DNA of 64,000 nucleotides from the NCBI GenBank assembly GCA_903925075.1, contig CAIYDQ010000095.1, positions 25,624-89,623 of the forward strand, read 5' to 3'. Both the position numbers and the translations under genes were made by a program. The first letter of the stretch is position 1. Every line of letters starts with the position of its first letter. The DNA comes from an uncultured Geobacter sp. (GTDB lineage Bacteria > Desulfobacterota > Desulfuromonadia > Geobacterales > Geobacteraceae). Below the pieces are notes generated by a model that worked only from the letters and a program-made list of their open reading frames with translations, was not told the origin of the DNA and searched no databases. Positions 52,315 through 61,503 of the stretch are shown one piece after another.

Positions 52315-52647
52315 ATGGAAACCTATTATGACCCTGCGGATTTGGCGAAATTCGCCGAGATCGGCAAGGATGCCCCCGAGCTGGCCGGCAAGTTTTTCGA
52401 CTATTACGCCGCGGTGTTCGCCGAGGGGGAGTTGACCGAGCGGGAAAAGGCGCTGATCGCGCTTGCCGTCGCCCACACCGTGCAGTGCCCCTATTGCATC
52501 GACGCCTACACCCGGGCCTGTCTGGAAAAAGGGTCGCACCTGGGTGAAATGACGGAAGCGGTGCACGTGGCGACGGCCATTCGCGGCGGAGCCTCGCTGG
52601 TGCACGGCCTGCAGATGCGCAAGATCGCAGAGAAACTCTCGCTGTGA
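52315..52647 (+). CDS. AhpD-like/carboxymuconolactone decarboxylase family protein, arsenosugar-linked
   Basis: 110 residues with the AhpD redox motif CPYC (C58, C61 in TVQCPYCIDAYTRACL) and the helical CMD fold (EREKALIALAVAH). Paired with the arsS gene 17 bp downstream, this matches the arsenosugar-associated AhpD-like peroxidase-type family. It probably supplies thiol redox chemistry to the ArsS step. AAAAGGAG precedes the ATG. The adjacency to a probable selenoprotein is notable. Confidence 0.88.
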   Translation: METYYDPADLAKFAEIGKDAPELAGKFFDYYAAVFAEGELTEREKALIALAVAHTVQCPYCIDAYTRACLEKGSHLGEMTEAVHVATAIRGGASLVHGLQMRKIAEKLSL

Positions 52648-52664
52648 CGGCCATAGGATAGATC

Positions 52665-53648
52665 ATGATGGAAATCGGGCAAGGGGAATTTGGCATCGAG
52701 TCGTTTCGGGAAACCCTGCAGCGGCACGAATTGCGGCTATGCCGCGATCGGACCAGCGCGTTGCAGGTGAACGTCGGCCTGAAGTGCGATCTCACCTGCG
52801 GGCACTGCCACCTGGAGTGCGGACCGCACCGAGACGAGACCATGGACGGCGCCACCATGGAGGCGGTGATCGATTGCGCCCGGCGCTTTCGCTTCGACAG
52901 CATCGACGTCACCGGCGGAGCGCCGGAGCTGGTGCCGGGGATCGAGCGCCTGATAACGGCGCTGGCCGCGCTGACGCCGCGGCTGATCGTGCGCAGCAAC
53001 CTGGTGGCGTTGAACGAGGGGAGGGGGGCGGAGCTTTCCGAGCTGTACCGGGACCTGAAGGCGGTGCTGGTGGCCTCGCTCCCCGCCACCAACTCCTCTC
53101 AGACCGAGGCGCAGCGCGGCGCGGGCGTTTGGGAGCGGAGCATGCAGGCGCTGCGCAGGCTAAACGGCTTGGGCTATGGATTGCCGGGCGGGACCTTGCA
53201 GTTGGACCTGGTCTCCAATCCCGTGGGCGCCTTCCTGCCGGCTCCGCAGCGGCAGGCGGAGAAAAAATTCCGCAGCGACTTGCAGCGCAAACACGGCATC
53301 ACTTTCCACGGGCTGTACACCTTCGCCAACGTGCCGCTGGGGAGATTTCGCAGCTTTCTGGAGCGCTCCGGCAATCTGCAGGGATACCTGGAAAAACTTG
53401 CCGCCGGTTTCAACCCCTGCACGGTCCAGGGGCTCATGTGCCGGAGCCAGCTTTCCGTCGACTGGCGGGGGCGGTTGCACGACTGCGATTTCAATCTGGC
53501 TGCGGGGATTGCCTATGGCGGGGAGGCGGCGCTGCTTTCGGAGCTTGCCGAGCTGCCGGAGCCCGGAACGCCGGTGGCCGTCGGCGACCACTGTTACGCC
53601 TGCACCGTCGGTTCCGGCTTCACCTGAGGCGGCAGCATCGTGGCCTAG
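52665..53648 (+). CDS. arsS: ArsS-type radical SAM protein, probable selenoprotein (UGA at 53625)
   Basis: Up to the first stop (53627) it has 320 residues: radical SAM C41-x3-C45-x2-C48 (KCDLTCGHCHLECG), DVTGGAPEL, and a C-terminal CTVQGLMCRSQLSVDWRG with DCDFN. Usual homologues end in a CxxC-x-Gly-rich tail, e.g. CFGCTAG..SSC. Here the tail reads HCYACTVGSGFT and then UGA, GGC GGC AGC ATC GTG GCC, UAG. UGA falls where Cys is expected, and a hairpin starts 12 nt later, so I read it as selenocysteine (residue 321) with the protein ending at 53645 (327 aa). Arsenosugar biosynthesis: rSAM step linking a sugar to arsenic, or a related selenosugar step. Substrate is inferred from the family. Confidence 0.82.
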
Positions 53649-53658
53649 TTTAGGCCGC
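53640..53658 (+). promoter_or_regulatory. Candidate bacterial SECIS hairpin
   Basis: Stem gtggccta and taggccgc with a GUU apex (53648-53650), starting 12 nt after the UGA at 53625. Spacing, stem length and a GU in the loop match bacterial SelB-binding elements. It also overlaps the next stop (UAG at 53646-53648). Confidence 0.6.
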
Positions 53659-53674
53659 TCTACCAGATCCGTCC

Positions 53675-54832
53675 TTAACTTGACGGCAGCGGGGCCAGGG
53701 GATTGGGCTGGCAGCCGAGGTCGAGCGCCCGCTCCCCTCGGTGCAGGAACCAGCGGTCCAAAACCAGATGCCTGGTGAGCCAGCCGTTGGAGAGGATGGC
53801 GGCCGCGCCCAGGCGGTTCACCGCCGCCGGCAGGGCGAAGCTGCCGCTCCCCGCTCCTTTGCCGGCAAAGCGCGCCGCTACGGCGGCTGGATAATGGTCG
53901 AGTTTTTCCTGCCGGTAATCTCCGGCCGCCCGCAGCACGGCCTGCGCGGCCATTACCGCGCTCTCCACGGCCGGCAGGATCCCCTCGCCGCTCTCCGGAT
54001 AGCTGACCCCGGCTGCGTCTCCGATCAAGAGCGCGCCGTCCCCGACCAGACGGCGCCCGCCGCCGTTTCGGTAGGGAAGGTAGGCATGTCCCTGCAAATG
54101 CCGCAGCGCCTCCGCCGGCAGGTGGCCGCGCCCCTGATGATAGGCGCAAAAATTCAGGACCTGCTCGCGCAGATTCCCGCCTGCCAGGCTCCCCAGTCCG
54201 ATATTCAAAAACTTCCCCTTGCGCAGCAACCAGCCGTACCCTTTCAGGTCGCGGGTGAAGGAAAGCGCCGTCCAGCCGGCGGGGAGTTCGTATCGCGCCA
54301 GTTGCTCCTCCTGCAACTCGTATTCCGCCACCATGGCGGTGATCGTCGATTCCCTTGCCGGCTGCGCTCCCAGTGCGCGGGCCACCGGACAGTGGTGACC
54401 GCCCGCCCCGATGACCAGCCTCGCCTTGATCCTGCCGTTCACCAGCCAGCCGCCGCCCCTCCGCTCCAGGCTCGCCACCGGCTCGCCCAAAATGCAGGGC
54501 GCGGTGCTTCTAAGCAGCAGGAAATGGTCGAACTCCCCCCTCCTGATGCCGTAGCTCACCGTCCGCCGGTAATCGGTAACCACCTCGCTCCCGTAGATGG
54601 CTCCGGTGCGAAATTCCCGGATCTCCTGGAGCAGACGCTCTCGGCGGTAGAGCTGCGGATCGATGTGCAGCGTCTCCAGTACCGCCGGGGTGATCCAGCC
54701 GGCGCACGGCTTGTCCCGGGGAAACCGGTCGCGGTCGATGAGCAGCACCGAGAGCCCCGCCTCGGCCAGCAGCCTGGCGCAGGTCGAGCCGGCTGGTCCG
54801 GCGCCGACGATCAGCACCTCATAGTTTTCCAT
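53675..54832 (-). CDS. FAD-dependent oxidoreductase, geranylgeranyl reductase-like
   Basis: 385 residues with an N-terminal FAD-binding GAGPAGSTCARLLAEAG, a middle FPRDKPCAGWITPAVL (PCG-type segment) and GDAAGVSYPESGEGI near 280. These are features of GGR-type flavoenzymes that reduce isoprenoid or lipid double bonds, also found in menaquinone and archaeal-type lipid pathways. Starts at ATG 54832, 14 bp inside the cfa-like gene, so both are coupled. The adjacent CFA synthase points to membrane-lipid modification. Confidence 0.85.
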   Translation of the reverse strand: MENYEVLIVGAGPAGSTCARLLAEAGLSVLLIDRDRFPRDKPCAGWITPAVLETLHIDPQLYRRERLLQEIREFRTGAIYGSEVVTDYRRTVSYGIRRGEFDHFLLLRSTAPCILGEPVASLERRGGGWLVNGRIKARLVIGAGGHHCPVARALGAQPARESTITAMVAEYELQEEQLARYELPAGWTALSFTRDLKGYGWLLRKGKFLNIGLGSLAGGNLREQVLNFCAYHQGRGHLPAEALRHLQGHAYLPYRNGGGRRLVGDGALLIGDAAGVSYPESGEGILPAVESAVMAAQAVLRAAGDYRQEKLDHYPAAVAARFAGKGAGSGSFALPAAVNRLGAAAILSNGWLTRHLVLDRWFLHRGERALDLGCQPNPLAPLPSS

Positions 54833-56090
54833 GGTCGCCCCGGGGATCGATGAATTGGCTGCGGGTCCAGGGAACCCGGTTGTTGCCGCGGCGGGAGAAG
54901 AGCACCTGATACAGTTGCAGCGATCCGGTGGTGAAGTTGGCGATGGAGCCGCACAGGTAGAGGCGCCAGGCCCTGACGAAGCTGTCGTCGAACATCTGGG
55001 CGACCTGGTCGGCATGCCGCTCGAAACGCTGCAGCCAGTGCTCCAGTGTCTTGGCGTAATGCAGGCGCAGGTTTTCCACGTCGAGCACGCTAAAGCCCCG
55101 AGGCTCGAAAATCGCCATCATCTCCCTGATGGTGGGGGTGTAACTCCCCGGGAAGATCCGCTTCTCCAGCCAGCCGCTCAGCGGCTCCGCCACGTCCTGG
55201 CCGATGCTGTGGATCAACCCCAGGCCCGTTTCCGAGAGGGTCCGGTTGACGACCTCTCCCAGCGCGGCGTAGTTGTCGGTTCCGACGTGCTCCAGCATGC
55301 CGACCGAGACGAAGGCGTCGCACTCCCCGGTGATGTTGCGGTAATCGTCCTCGACGTACTCGACCCCTTCGATCCCCTCTTCCTTGGCGCGCTGCCGCGC
55401 GTAGGCCAACTGTTCCGCCGAGATGTTGAAGGCCCTCACCTTGGCGCCGTAGCGCTTGGCCATGTACCTCGCCAGTCCGCCCCAGCCGCACCCCGCCTCG
55501 ATCACCCTCTCGCCCCCCTTTAGGCCGAGCTTGCGGCAGACCAGCTCCATCTTGGCGATCTGGGCCGCTTCGATGGAGAGCTCCGGCTGCGGGAAATAGG
55601 CGCAGGTGTAGAGCATTTCCGAGTCCAGCCAGAGTCGGTAAAAGTCGTTGCCGATGTCGTAGTGATGGTGGATGTTGTCGCGGGAGTTGCGCAGGGAGTT
55701 GACTTTTTTCCGACTCCAGTCGGCCAGGGGTTTGCGGTGGCGCCGCAGCCCGACGGGCCCGGCCATCGCCCGGTATACCGTCTCCAGAAACGGCACCAAC
55801 TCCCCCTCGATCTCGATGTTGCCGGCGCTGAAGTCGTCGCCGAAATGCAAAAGCGGATTAGAGAACAGCCTGAGGAGCGCCCCCCGGTTGCGCACGATCA
55901 TCCTGAAGGAGGCCGCCTCCCCGGTGACGGCGTCTTTGCCGTCCCAAAGCGCCGCCGTGATGGCGGGCGCCCCCACGCCCTTCAAAAGCGTGCGCAACAG
56001 CCACCTGTCGACTTCCAGCACCCTGCCCGATGCCGCCCCGCCTGCGAATATCGTGGCCGGGCAGACGCTGCAAACTTTATCTATGGTCAT
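54819..56090 (-). CDS. cfa: Cyclopropane-fatty-acyl-phospholipid synthase
   Basis: 423 residues. N-terminal lipid-binding region, then SAM motif VIEAGCGWGGLARYMA and the CFA signature DSEMLYTCAYF, with YDIGNDFYRLWLD (conserved), GMLEHVG and the RIFPGSYTPTIREM motif near the end. It methylates double bonds of membrane phospholipids using SAM. ATG 56090 has gaggtg upstream; the longer frame to 56144 is unsupported. Overlap with the FAD reductase suggests a two-gene lipid operon. Confidence 0.95.
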   Translation of the reverse strand: MTIDKVCSVCPATIFAGGAASGRVLEVDRWLLRTLLKGVGAPAITAALWDGKDAVTGEAASFRMIVRNRGALLRLFSNPLLHFGDDFSAGNIEIEGELVPFLETVYRAMAGPVGLRRHRKPLADWSRKKVNSLRNSRDNIHHHYDIGNDFYRLWLDSEMLYTCAYFPQPELSIEAAQIAKMELVCRKLGLKGGERVIEAGCGWGGLARYMAKRYGAKVRAFNISAEQLAYARQRAKEEGIEGVEYVEDDYRNITGECDAFVSVGMLEHVGTDNYAALGEVVNRTLSETGLGLIHSIGQDVAEPLSGWLEKRIFPGSYTPTIREMMAIFEPRGFSVLDVENLRLHYAKTLEHWLQRFERHADQVAQMFDDSFVRAWRLYLCGSIANFTTGSLQLYQVLFSRRGNNRVPWTRSQFIDPRGDHGKL

Positions 56091-56328
56091 GACGGACACC
56101 TCGTTGGATTGACAAACTTTTAGATTTTGTGGGCTGTCGTGCAAAAGTCAAGGGGGGAAGCCGATGAAGACGACGGCGCCGGGCCATTGGTTGCCTCGGG
56201 AGCTGTCCGGGCCGATAGCGGAATTGCGGGGAGCGGTGAAATTTTCGTTGCAAAGATGGTAGGGATCTGCGCTATAGTGTCTGGCGCGCGTGCAGGAAAC
56301 GCCGGAAAAGGCAATAATGGGGGGGCTT

Positions 56329-56523
56329 GTGGCTAAAGTACCATGGGTGGACAAGGATGAATGCATCAGTTGCGGCATTTGCAAGGATAACTGCCCCGAG
56401 GTGTTCCGTTTCGACGCCCACGGCAAGTCGGAGTGTTACAACCCGGAAGGAGCGACCGAAGAGGTGATCCAGCGTCTGGCGATCGACGTCTGTCCGGTGT
56501 CGTGCATAATGTGGGAGGAGTAG
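56329..56523 (+). CDS. [4Fe-4S] ferredoxin
   Basis: 64 residues, starting at GTG 56329 behind ggggg, giving VAKVPWVDKDEC. Cysteine pattern CISCGICKDNCP then a late CPVSC, as in Desulfovibrio/Geobacter single-cluster ferredoxins. It probably donates electrons to reductases in the cytoplasm. A frame from ATG 56317 is possible but gives a poorer start. 17 bp before the histidine kinase. Confidence 0.9.
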   Translation: MAKVPWVDKDECISCGICKDNCPEVFRFDAHGKSECYNPEGATEEVIQRLAIDVCPVSCIMWEE

Positions 56524-56540
56524 GGCAAAGAGGACGTTGT

Positions 56541-57650
56541 ATGAAAAAAGGCGACCTGGCGCGCGGCGCGGCGCTGCTGGCCTGCGTGGTCGGCATCAGC
56601 CTGTTGCACTACCTGACCCCGCTCAGGCTCGCCATGCTGCACGACATATTTCAGCGCCTCTACTACATCCCGATCATCCTGTCGGCCTATTGGTTCGGTT
56701 TTCGGGGGGGGATCGGCTGCGCCATCTTGGTTACCGTCTGCTACGCCCCCCACATCCTGTTCCAATGGGGAGGGCACCTCGCCATGGAAATGGAGAAATA
56801 CCTGGAGGTGCTGCTCTACAACGTGGTCGGCGGCATCACGGGCTTTCTTTCCGAGCAGGAGCGTTCCCGGCGGGAGCAACTCCAGGAGACCGCGAAAGGG
56901 CTGGAAGAGTCCTACCGGCAGTTGCAGAGCCAGTCGGAGCTGATCATCAGCATCGAGGAGCAGCTGCGGCGCGCGGAACGTCTGTCGGCCCTGGGAGAGC
57001 TTTCCGCCATCCTCGCCCACGAGATACGCAATCCGCTGGCCTCCATTCGCGGCACCGCGGAGATACTGATGGAGGAGGGGACCTCCGCCGCCAGCCGGGG
57101 AGAGTTTCTGGGCATACTGGTGAAGGAATCGGATCGTCTGAACCGCGTGGTGGAGGATTTTCTGCGCATGGCGCGCCCGGAGCCGACCAGCAAAAAAGAG
57201 TGCGACCTCAACGAGGAGCTGGCGAACATGGTGACGTTGCTGACGGCGGAGGCGCGGGCCGGCAAGATCACCCTGCAACTGATACCCACGGCGCTGCCGC
57301 AATTCGTCGGCGACAGCGAAAAATTGCGCCAAGCGTTCATGAACATCATCCTGAACGCCATCCAGGCGTCCCCCGCCGGTGGGCGAGTGACCGTCAAAAC
57401 GCTGCTGAACCCCGAGAGAGGCTGCATCGAGATCCGCTTCACCGATACCGGTCCCGGCGTTGCGCCCGAGGCGGTCGGCGAAATCTTTGAGCCTTTTTTC
57501 ACCACCAAAGGGAGCGGCACCGGTCTAGGCCTTCCCATCACCAAAAAGATCATCGAGAGCCACGGCGGCAGCGTCGAGGTGGAGAGCGAGCCCGGCAGTG
57601 GCGCCACCTTCAAAGTAATGCTGCCGATAGCTGAGCTCCCAGCTCATTGA
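56541..57650 (+). CDS. Sensor histidine kinase, NtrB-like
   Basis: 369 residues. Three to four N-terminal TM segments (about 8-25, 40-70, 90-105) without a recognisable sensor domain, then a coiled coil and the H-box LAHEIRNPLASI (H160), N-box NIILNAIQASP, DTGPGVAPE and GTGLGLPI. This is the NtrB-like class that drives sigma-54 activators. No response regulator is adjacent, so it is an orphan. ATG 56541 with gagg 8 nt upstream; it follows the ferredoxin by 17 bp. Confidence 0.9.
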   Translation: MKKGDLARGAALLACVVGISLLHYLTPLRLAMLHDIFQRLYYIPIILSAYWFGFRGGIGCAILVTVCYAPHILFQWGGHLAMEMEKYLEVLLYNVVGGITGFLSEQERSRREQLQETAKGLEESYRQLQSQSELIISIEEQLRRAERLSALGELSAILAHEIRNPLASIRGTAEILMEEGTSAASRGEFLGILVKESDRLNRVVEDFLRMARPEPTSKKECDLNEELANMVTLLTAEARAGKITLQLIPTALPQFVGDSEKLRQAFMNIILNAIQASPAGGRVTVKTLLNPERGCIEIRFTDTGPGVAPEAVGEIFEPFFTTKGSGTGLGLPITKKIIESHGGSVEVESEPGSGATFKVMLPIAELPAH

Positions 57651-57842
57651 ACCAGAGCCGGCTGCCATGAAACCTGCAGCCCCCCAGTCGACAGTCCACC
57701 CCGTCCACCCCGTCCACCAATGTGGAAAATCCTACTCAAACCTGAAGGATATTCCACAGCCGCAGAGCGAAACAGCACGATTTCGTCTGCTCACCTTCCA
57801 CTCATCCTCTGATATCAGTCACTTGAACATTTGCCAGCCAAC

Positions 57843-57858
57843 TGGCACGCTCCTTGTA
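57843..57858 (+). promoter_or_regulatory. Sigma-54-like promoter for the metal operon
   Basis: tggcacgctccttgta: TGGCAC, 5 nt, TTGTA, with the -24 GG and -12 GT spaced 10 nt apart, one base from the -12 GC consensus. It lies 74 bp before the first operon gene. The gap 57651-57931 contains no gene. Confidence 0.55.
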
Positions 57859-57931
57859 TTTGTTACAGTTGCCAGCGCGCGCCTTCCTGCCGCGCTGCCT
57901 GGCGCCGAGTGCCCCGGGGAAGGCCTAAACC

Positions 57932-58339
57932 ATGACCAAAAAACTTTTCAATAGCCTTTTACTGCTCGTCGTGGTCGTCATGCTGTCGGTGACCGCCTTT
58001 CACGTGCGGATCGGATCGACCGCCGACGCTGTGGTGGTGCTGAAGACCACCGGCATGACCTGCGGCGGCTGCGTCGCCAAGGTGACCGACGCCCTGCAGT
58101 CCGAAAAAGGGGTGGCTTCCGCCGAGGTGGATCTCGCGCGAGGGTGCGTGATCGCCGGTTACGACTCCAAGCAGGTGGCGCCGGAGAAGCTTGCCCGGAG
58201 GGTCGCCGCCGCCGGTTTCGGCAGCACCGTGCAGGAAGTGCTCACTCCGGAGCAGTTCAAAAAGAATTCCGGGCGCGACATCTGCAATCAGATGACGGGT
58301 CCCGGCTGCTGTGGCGCCAAAGGGTGCCGCGGCAAATAA
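57932..58339 (+). CDS. Secreted heavy-metal-associated (HMA) protein, MerP-like
   Basis: 135 residues. A signal peptide/TM (LLLLVVVVMLSVTAFH) leads an HMA domain with GMTCGGC (C44, C47) and a Cys-rich tail (CNQMTGPGCCGAKGC). It probably binds Cu, Hg or another soft metal in the periplasm. First gene of an operon with DUF2318, FtsX-like and LolD-like genes. Confidence 0.87.
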   Translation: MTKKLFNSLLLLVVVVMLSVTAFHVRIGSTADAVVVLKTTGMTCGGCVAKVTDALQSEKGVASAEVDLARGCVIAGYDSKQVAPEKLARRVAAAGFGSTVQEVLTPEQFKKNSGRDICNQMTGPGCCGAKGCRGK

Positions 58340-58364
58340 AGCCAACTCAAAAAGGAGCGATACC

Positions 58365-58838
58365 ATGGAAAAAATCTGCAAAAAAGGCGTGAAATTCGGA
58401 GCGCTGATCGCCGTCTCGTTGCTGGTTGCGGTGACGGTTGCCCTGGGCTTCACCATCCCCGGCCTGGGCAAATTCGAAAAATTGAAGCCGGTAAACGGGG
58501 AGGTGACCGTGCCGGTAGCCAAGGTGAGCGACGGCGCCGCCCACTACTACCATATCGACGCCGGCGGCAAGCAGGTTGCCTTCTTCATCGTCAAGGGAAG
58601 CGATGGAGCCCTTCACACCGCTTTCGACGCCTGCGACGTCTGCTATAAGGAGAAAAAGGGGTACGTGCAGCAGGGGGACCAGATGATCTGCAAAAACTGC
58701 AACAAGAAATTCCCCACCACTCGGATCGACGCCGAGTCGAGCGGCGGCTGCAACCCCTCGCATCTGCCGGCGAAGGTCGACGGGGGAAATGTGCGCATAA
58801 AGCTAGCGGACCTGCTGTCCGGCGCCCGCTTCTTCTAA
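58365..58838 (+). CDS. DUF2318 domain membrane protein
   Basis: 157 residues. N-terminal TM (about 10-30), then the DUF2318 core with FDACDVCYKEKKG, MICKNCNKKFP and GGCNPSHLP, Cys pairs that may hold a metal cluster. In the Campylobacter P19 iron system, DUF2318 proteins work with FtsX-like permeases and an ABC ATPase. AAAGGAG is 7 nt before ATG 58365. Fe-S or iron handling is inferred. Confidence 0.9.
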   Translation: MEKICKKGVKFGALIAVSLLVAVTVALGFTIPGLGKFEKLKPVNGEVTVPVAKVSDGAAHYYHIDAGGKQVAFFIVKGSDGALHTAFDACDVCYKEKKGYVQQGDQMICKNCNKKFPTTRIDAESSGGCNPSHLPAKVDGGNVRIKLADLLSGARFF

Positions 58839-58895
58839 GCCCAACTTGATTCTGCCAGCCGCTGCCTGACATACGGCGCAAAAAAGGTTCCAGCG

Positions 58896-60056
58896 ATGAA
58901 ACTTCACAACATCTCCCTCAATAACCTCAGACGGCGCAAAGCGAAGATGGCCTTTTTGACCATCGGCCTGGTTGTCGGCATCGCCACCATAGTCACCCTG
59001 GTGACGCTGACCAAGTCCATGTCCGGCGACATCGAGCGCAAGATGGACGAGTTCGGCGCCAACATCCTGGTCACGCCGCAGCAAAACGGGCTGGCCATGA
59101 CCTATGGCGGCATCAACCTGGGGGGGGTCAGCTTCGACCAGCACGAGATCCTGGAGTCGGACCTGGCGTTGATCGGGTCCATCAAGAACAGCAAAAACAT
59201 CTCCACGGTGGCGCCCAAGGTGCTGGGAAGCGTGCAGGTGGCGGGGCGGCAGGTATTGCTGGTCGGGGTATTGTTCGACAAGGAGTTGAAACTCAAACAG
59301 TGGTGGAAGCTTTTCGGGGAGGCGCCCAAGGCCGCCGACGAACTGTTGCTGGGGAGCGACGCCGCCCGGGTGCTGAACGTCATGACCGGCGATTCCCTGG
59401 ACATCAAAGGCGAGCGTTTCAAGGTTACCGGCATCCTCGACCAGACCGGCTCTCAGGACGACGCGCTGGTCTTCGCCCAACTGGGCGTGGCCCAGCGACT
59501 GCTCAACAAACAGGGGCGCATCAACCTGGTGGAAGTGGCGGCCCTTTGCTCCGGATGCCCCATCGGCGACATGGTCCTGCAGATCGCCGAGAAACTGCCG
59601 GGTGCGAAGGTGAGCGCCATCCAGCAAGTGGTGGAAGGGAGATTGAAGGCCCTGGACCAGTTTCGTCGCTTCTCCTACGCCATGGCCGGCGTCGTCGTCT
59701 TCATAGGCTCGTTGATCGTCTTCGTCACCATGATGGGGAGCGTCAACGAGCGGACCACGGAGATCGGCGTCTTCCGGGCGATCGGCTTCAGGAAGAGCCA
59801 CATCATGCGCATCATCCTCTTGGAGGCGGGGCTGGTGGGGGTCCTGGCGGGCCTGCTCGGCTACGGAGCCGGCATGGGCGGCGCCAAGATCGCGCTCCCC
59901 TTCATGGCGGACGGCAAACAGTTGCTGCTCGTCTGGGACGGCCTGGTGGCCTTCGGCTCCCTCGGCCTCTCCGTCGCCCTGGCCCTGCTGGCGAGCCTCT
60001 ACCCGGCGCTGCACGCCAGCAAGATGGATCCGACCGAAGCCCTGAGAGCCTTGTGA
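58896..60056 (+). CDS. FtsX/MacB-type ABC permease
   Basis: 386 residues. One TM near the N-terminus (about 18-38), a large periplasmic MacB-PCD-like domain, and three TM helices at the C-terminus (about 258-285, 300-330, 345-375) with the motif VNERTTEIGVFRAIGFRKSHI, typical of FtsX/LolE permeases. It pairs with the ATPase 29 bp downstream. Substrate unknown; neighbours suggest metal or lipoprotein export. Confidence 0.92.
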   Translation: MKLHNISLNNLRRRKAKMAFLTIGLVVGIATIVTLVTLTKSMSGDIERKMDEFGANILVTPQQNGLAMTYGGINLGGVSFDQHEILESDLALIGSIKNSKNISTVAPKVLGSVQVAGRQVLLVGVLFDKELKLKQWWKLFGEAPKAADELLLGSDAARVLNVMTGDSLDIKGERFKVTGILDQTGSQDDALVFAQLGVAQRLLNKQGRINLVEVAALCSGCPIGDMVLQIAEKLPGAKVSAIQQVVEGRLKALDQFRRFSYAMAGVVVFIGSLIVFVTMMGSVNERTTEIGVFRAIGFRKSHIMRIILLEAGLVGVLAGLLGYGAGMGGAKIALPFMADGKQLLLVWDGLVAFGSLGLSVALALLASLYPALHASKMDPTEALRAL

Positions 60057-60085
60057 AAGGCTGCTTTAAAAGGAAACCGTAAATT

Positions 60086-60754
60086 ATGTCCCTCATCGAA
60101 GTGCGCGACCTGACCAAGAGCTACGCCAGCGGAGACGAGACCGTCGATGCGCTGCGCGGCATCGACCTGAGCATCGACCAAGGCGAATTTCTGACCATCA
60201 TGGGGCAGTCCGGCTCCGGCAAGAGCACGCTGTTGTCGATCCTGGGCGGCCTGAGCCGGCCTTCCCAGGGGACCGTGAAGATGGAGGGAGTCGATCTCTA
60301 CGCCCTGCCGGGCGAGAAACTCGCCGACTTTCGCAGTCAAAAGCTCGGCTTCGTCTTCCAGTCCTTCAACCTGATTCCCTACCTCACCGCCCTGGAGAAC
60401 GTCATGCTGCCGCTTGCCATCAGCTCCGTCAAGAACAAGGAGAAGCAGGCCGCTGCCGGCGATGCCCTTGGCCGGGTGGGGCTTGGCGCCAAGGCCGATC
60501 GACTGCCGAATCAGCTCTCCGGCGGCGAGCAGGAGCGCGTCGCCATCGCGCGCGCCATCGTCAACCGTCCCCATCTGCTTTTTGCCGACGAGCCCACCGG
60601 CAACCTCGACTCCAAGACCAGCACCGAGATGATGCAACTCTTCCGAAGCCTCAACCAAGCCGGGCAGACCGTGGTCATGGTCACCCACAACCCCGAGAAT
60701 TGCGACTACTCCGACCGCACCGTGCAGCTGAGAGACGGATTGGTTGTAGTCTAA
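60086..60754 (+). CDS. LolD-like ABC transporter ATPase
   Basis: 222 residues with Walker A GQSGSGKST (40-48), signature LSGGEQERVAIARA, Walker B LLFADEPTGNLD and the H-loop TVVMVTHN. It belongs to the LolD/MacB ATPase class and drives the upstream FtsX-like permease. AAAAGGAAA precedes the ATG. Last gene of the metal operon. Confidence 0.94.
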   Translation: MSLIEVRDLTKSYASGDETVDALRGIDLSIDQGEFLTIMGQSGSGKSTLLSILGGLSRPSQGTVKMEGVDLYALPGEKLADFRSQKLGFVFQSFNLIPYLTALENVMLPLAISSVKNKEKQAAAGDALGRVGLGAKADRLPNQLSGGEQERVAIARAIVNRPHLLFADEPTGNLDSKTSTEMMQLFRSLNQAGQTVVMVTHNPENCDYSDRTVQLRDGLVVV

Positions 60755-60845
60755 ACGCAGGCGTCGGGGAGGGATTTCTTGACACCCGTCTCGCAGGGGG
60801 TGTATTAAAGAGATAGCAAAAGCGAGAGCGGGGGTAGCAGAGCCG

Positions 60846-61475
60846 ATGACCAAGGATAAAGACGAGCGCAAGAGGTCGCACCTCAAGCTTGTCGTCAACA
60901 ATACCGAGAACCGAAGCGCGAGGCCCGTAGGGGAGGAGCAGGACTTCATTCCCCTGGAGGAGCTGATCTCCAACAGAGATAGTTTCCGCGCGCCGTTCTA
61001 CCAAGGGTTGGGCAGGATGCAGACCAAGGGGTACCAAGCCCTTGAGCGTTTCCTGCAGGGGAGGCATGCGCCCTACGGGATCGATCCGATCCACGGCAAG
61101 GTGATGGTGCTTCCCGCCGGCGACCTTTCCCCCGAGGCCCTTGAGTTCGGCTCGCCCCAGGACGAAGTGCTGCTGAGCATCGCCGAGGACGCCGGCGGCT
61201 CCGGCCTTTGCTTCTCGCTGGAGATGATCCTGCCCTATTTCAGCGAAGACGACGCAGTCATGGAGGAGGCGCTGCTCTTCGCGCCGGTGTTGCAGTACGG
61301 CGCCCTGTTTCTGGAGGAGAACCCGCACGACGGATTGCTCGACCTGATATACCGGTTGGCCGTGCCGCTCTACCCGCCGCTTTTGACCCGGCGGCTCGCC
61401 GAGAGGATGTTTTCCATCTTTTCCTTCGAGTTGAAAGAGACCTTCCTGGCCCTTTCCGACTACCCCGACGTCTGA
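60846..61475 (+). CDS. Hypothetical soluble protein
   Basis: 209 residues, no signal peptide or TM, acidic and helical (ISNRDSFRAPFYQGLGRMQT, LEENPHDGLLDLIYRL). The N-terminus is basic (MTKDKDERKRSHLKLVV). I recognise no family. The start has gggggtag at 9 nt. It is the last gene before the tRNA and has normal base composition for this chromosome. Confidence 0.65.
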   Translation: MTKDKDERKRSHLKLVVNNTENRSARPVGEEQDFIPLEELISNRDSFRAPFYQGLGRMQTKGYQALERFLQGRHAPYGIDPIHGKVMVLPAGDLSPEALEFGSPQDEVLLSIAEDAGGSGLCFSLEMILPYFSEDDAVMEEALLFAPVLQYGALFLEENPHDGLLDLIYRLAVPLYPPLLTRRLAERMFSIFSFELKETFLALSDYPDV

Positions 61476-61503
61476 GGCAATGTCGTAAGATGTCCTGCCC
61501 TAT

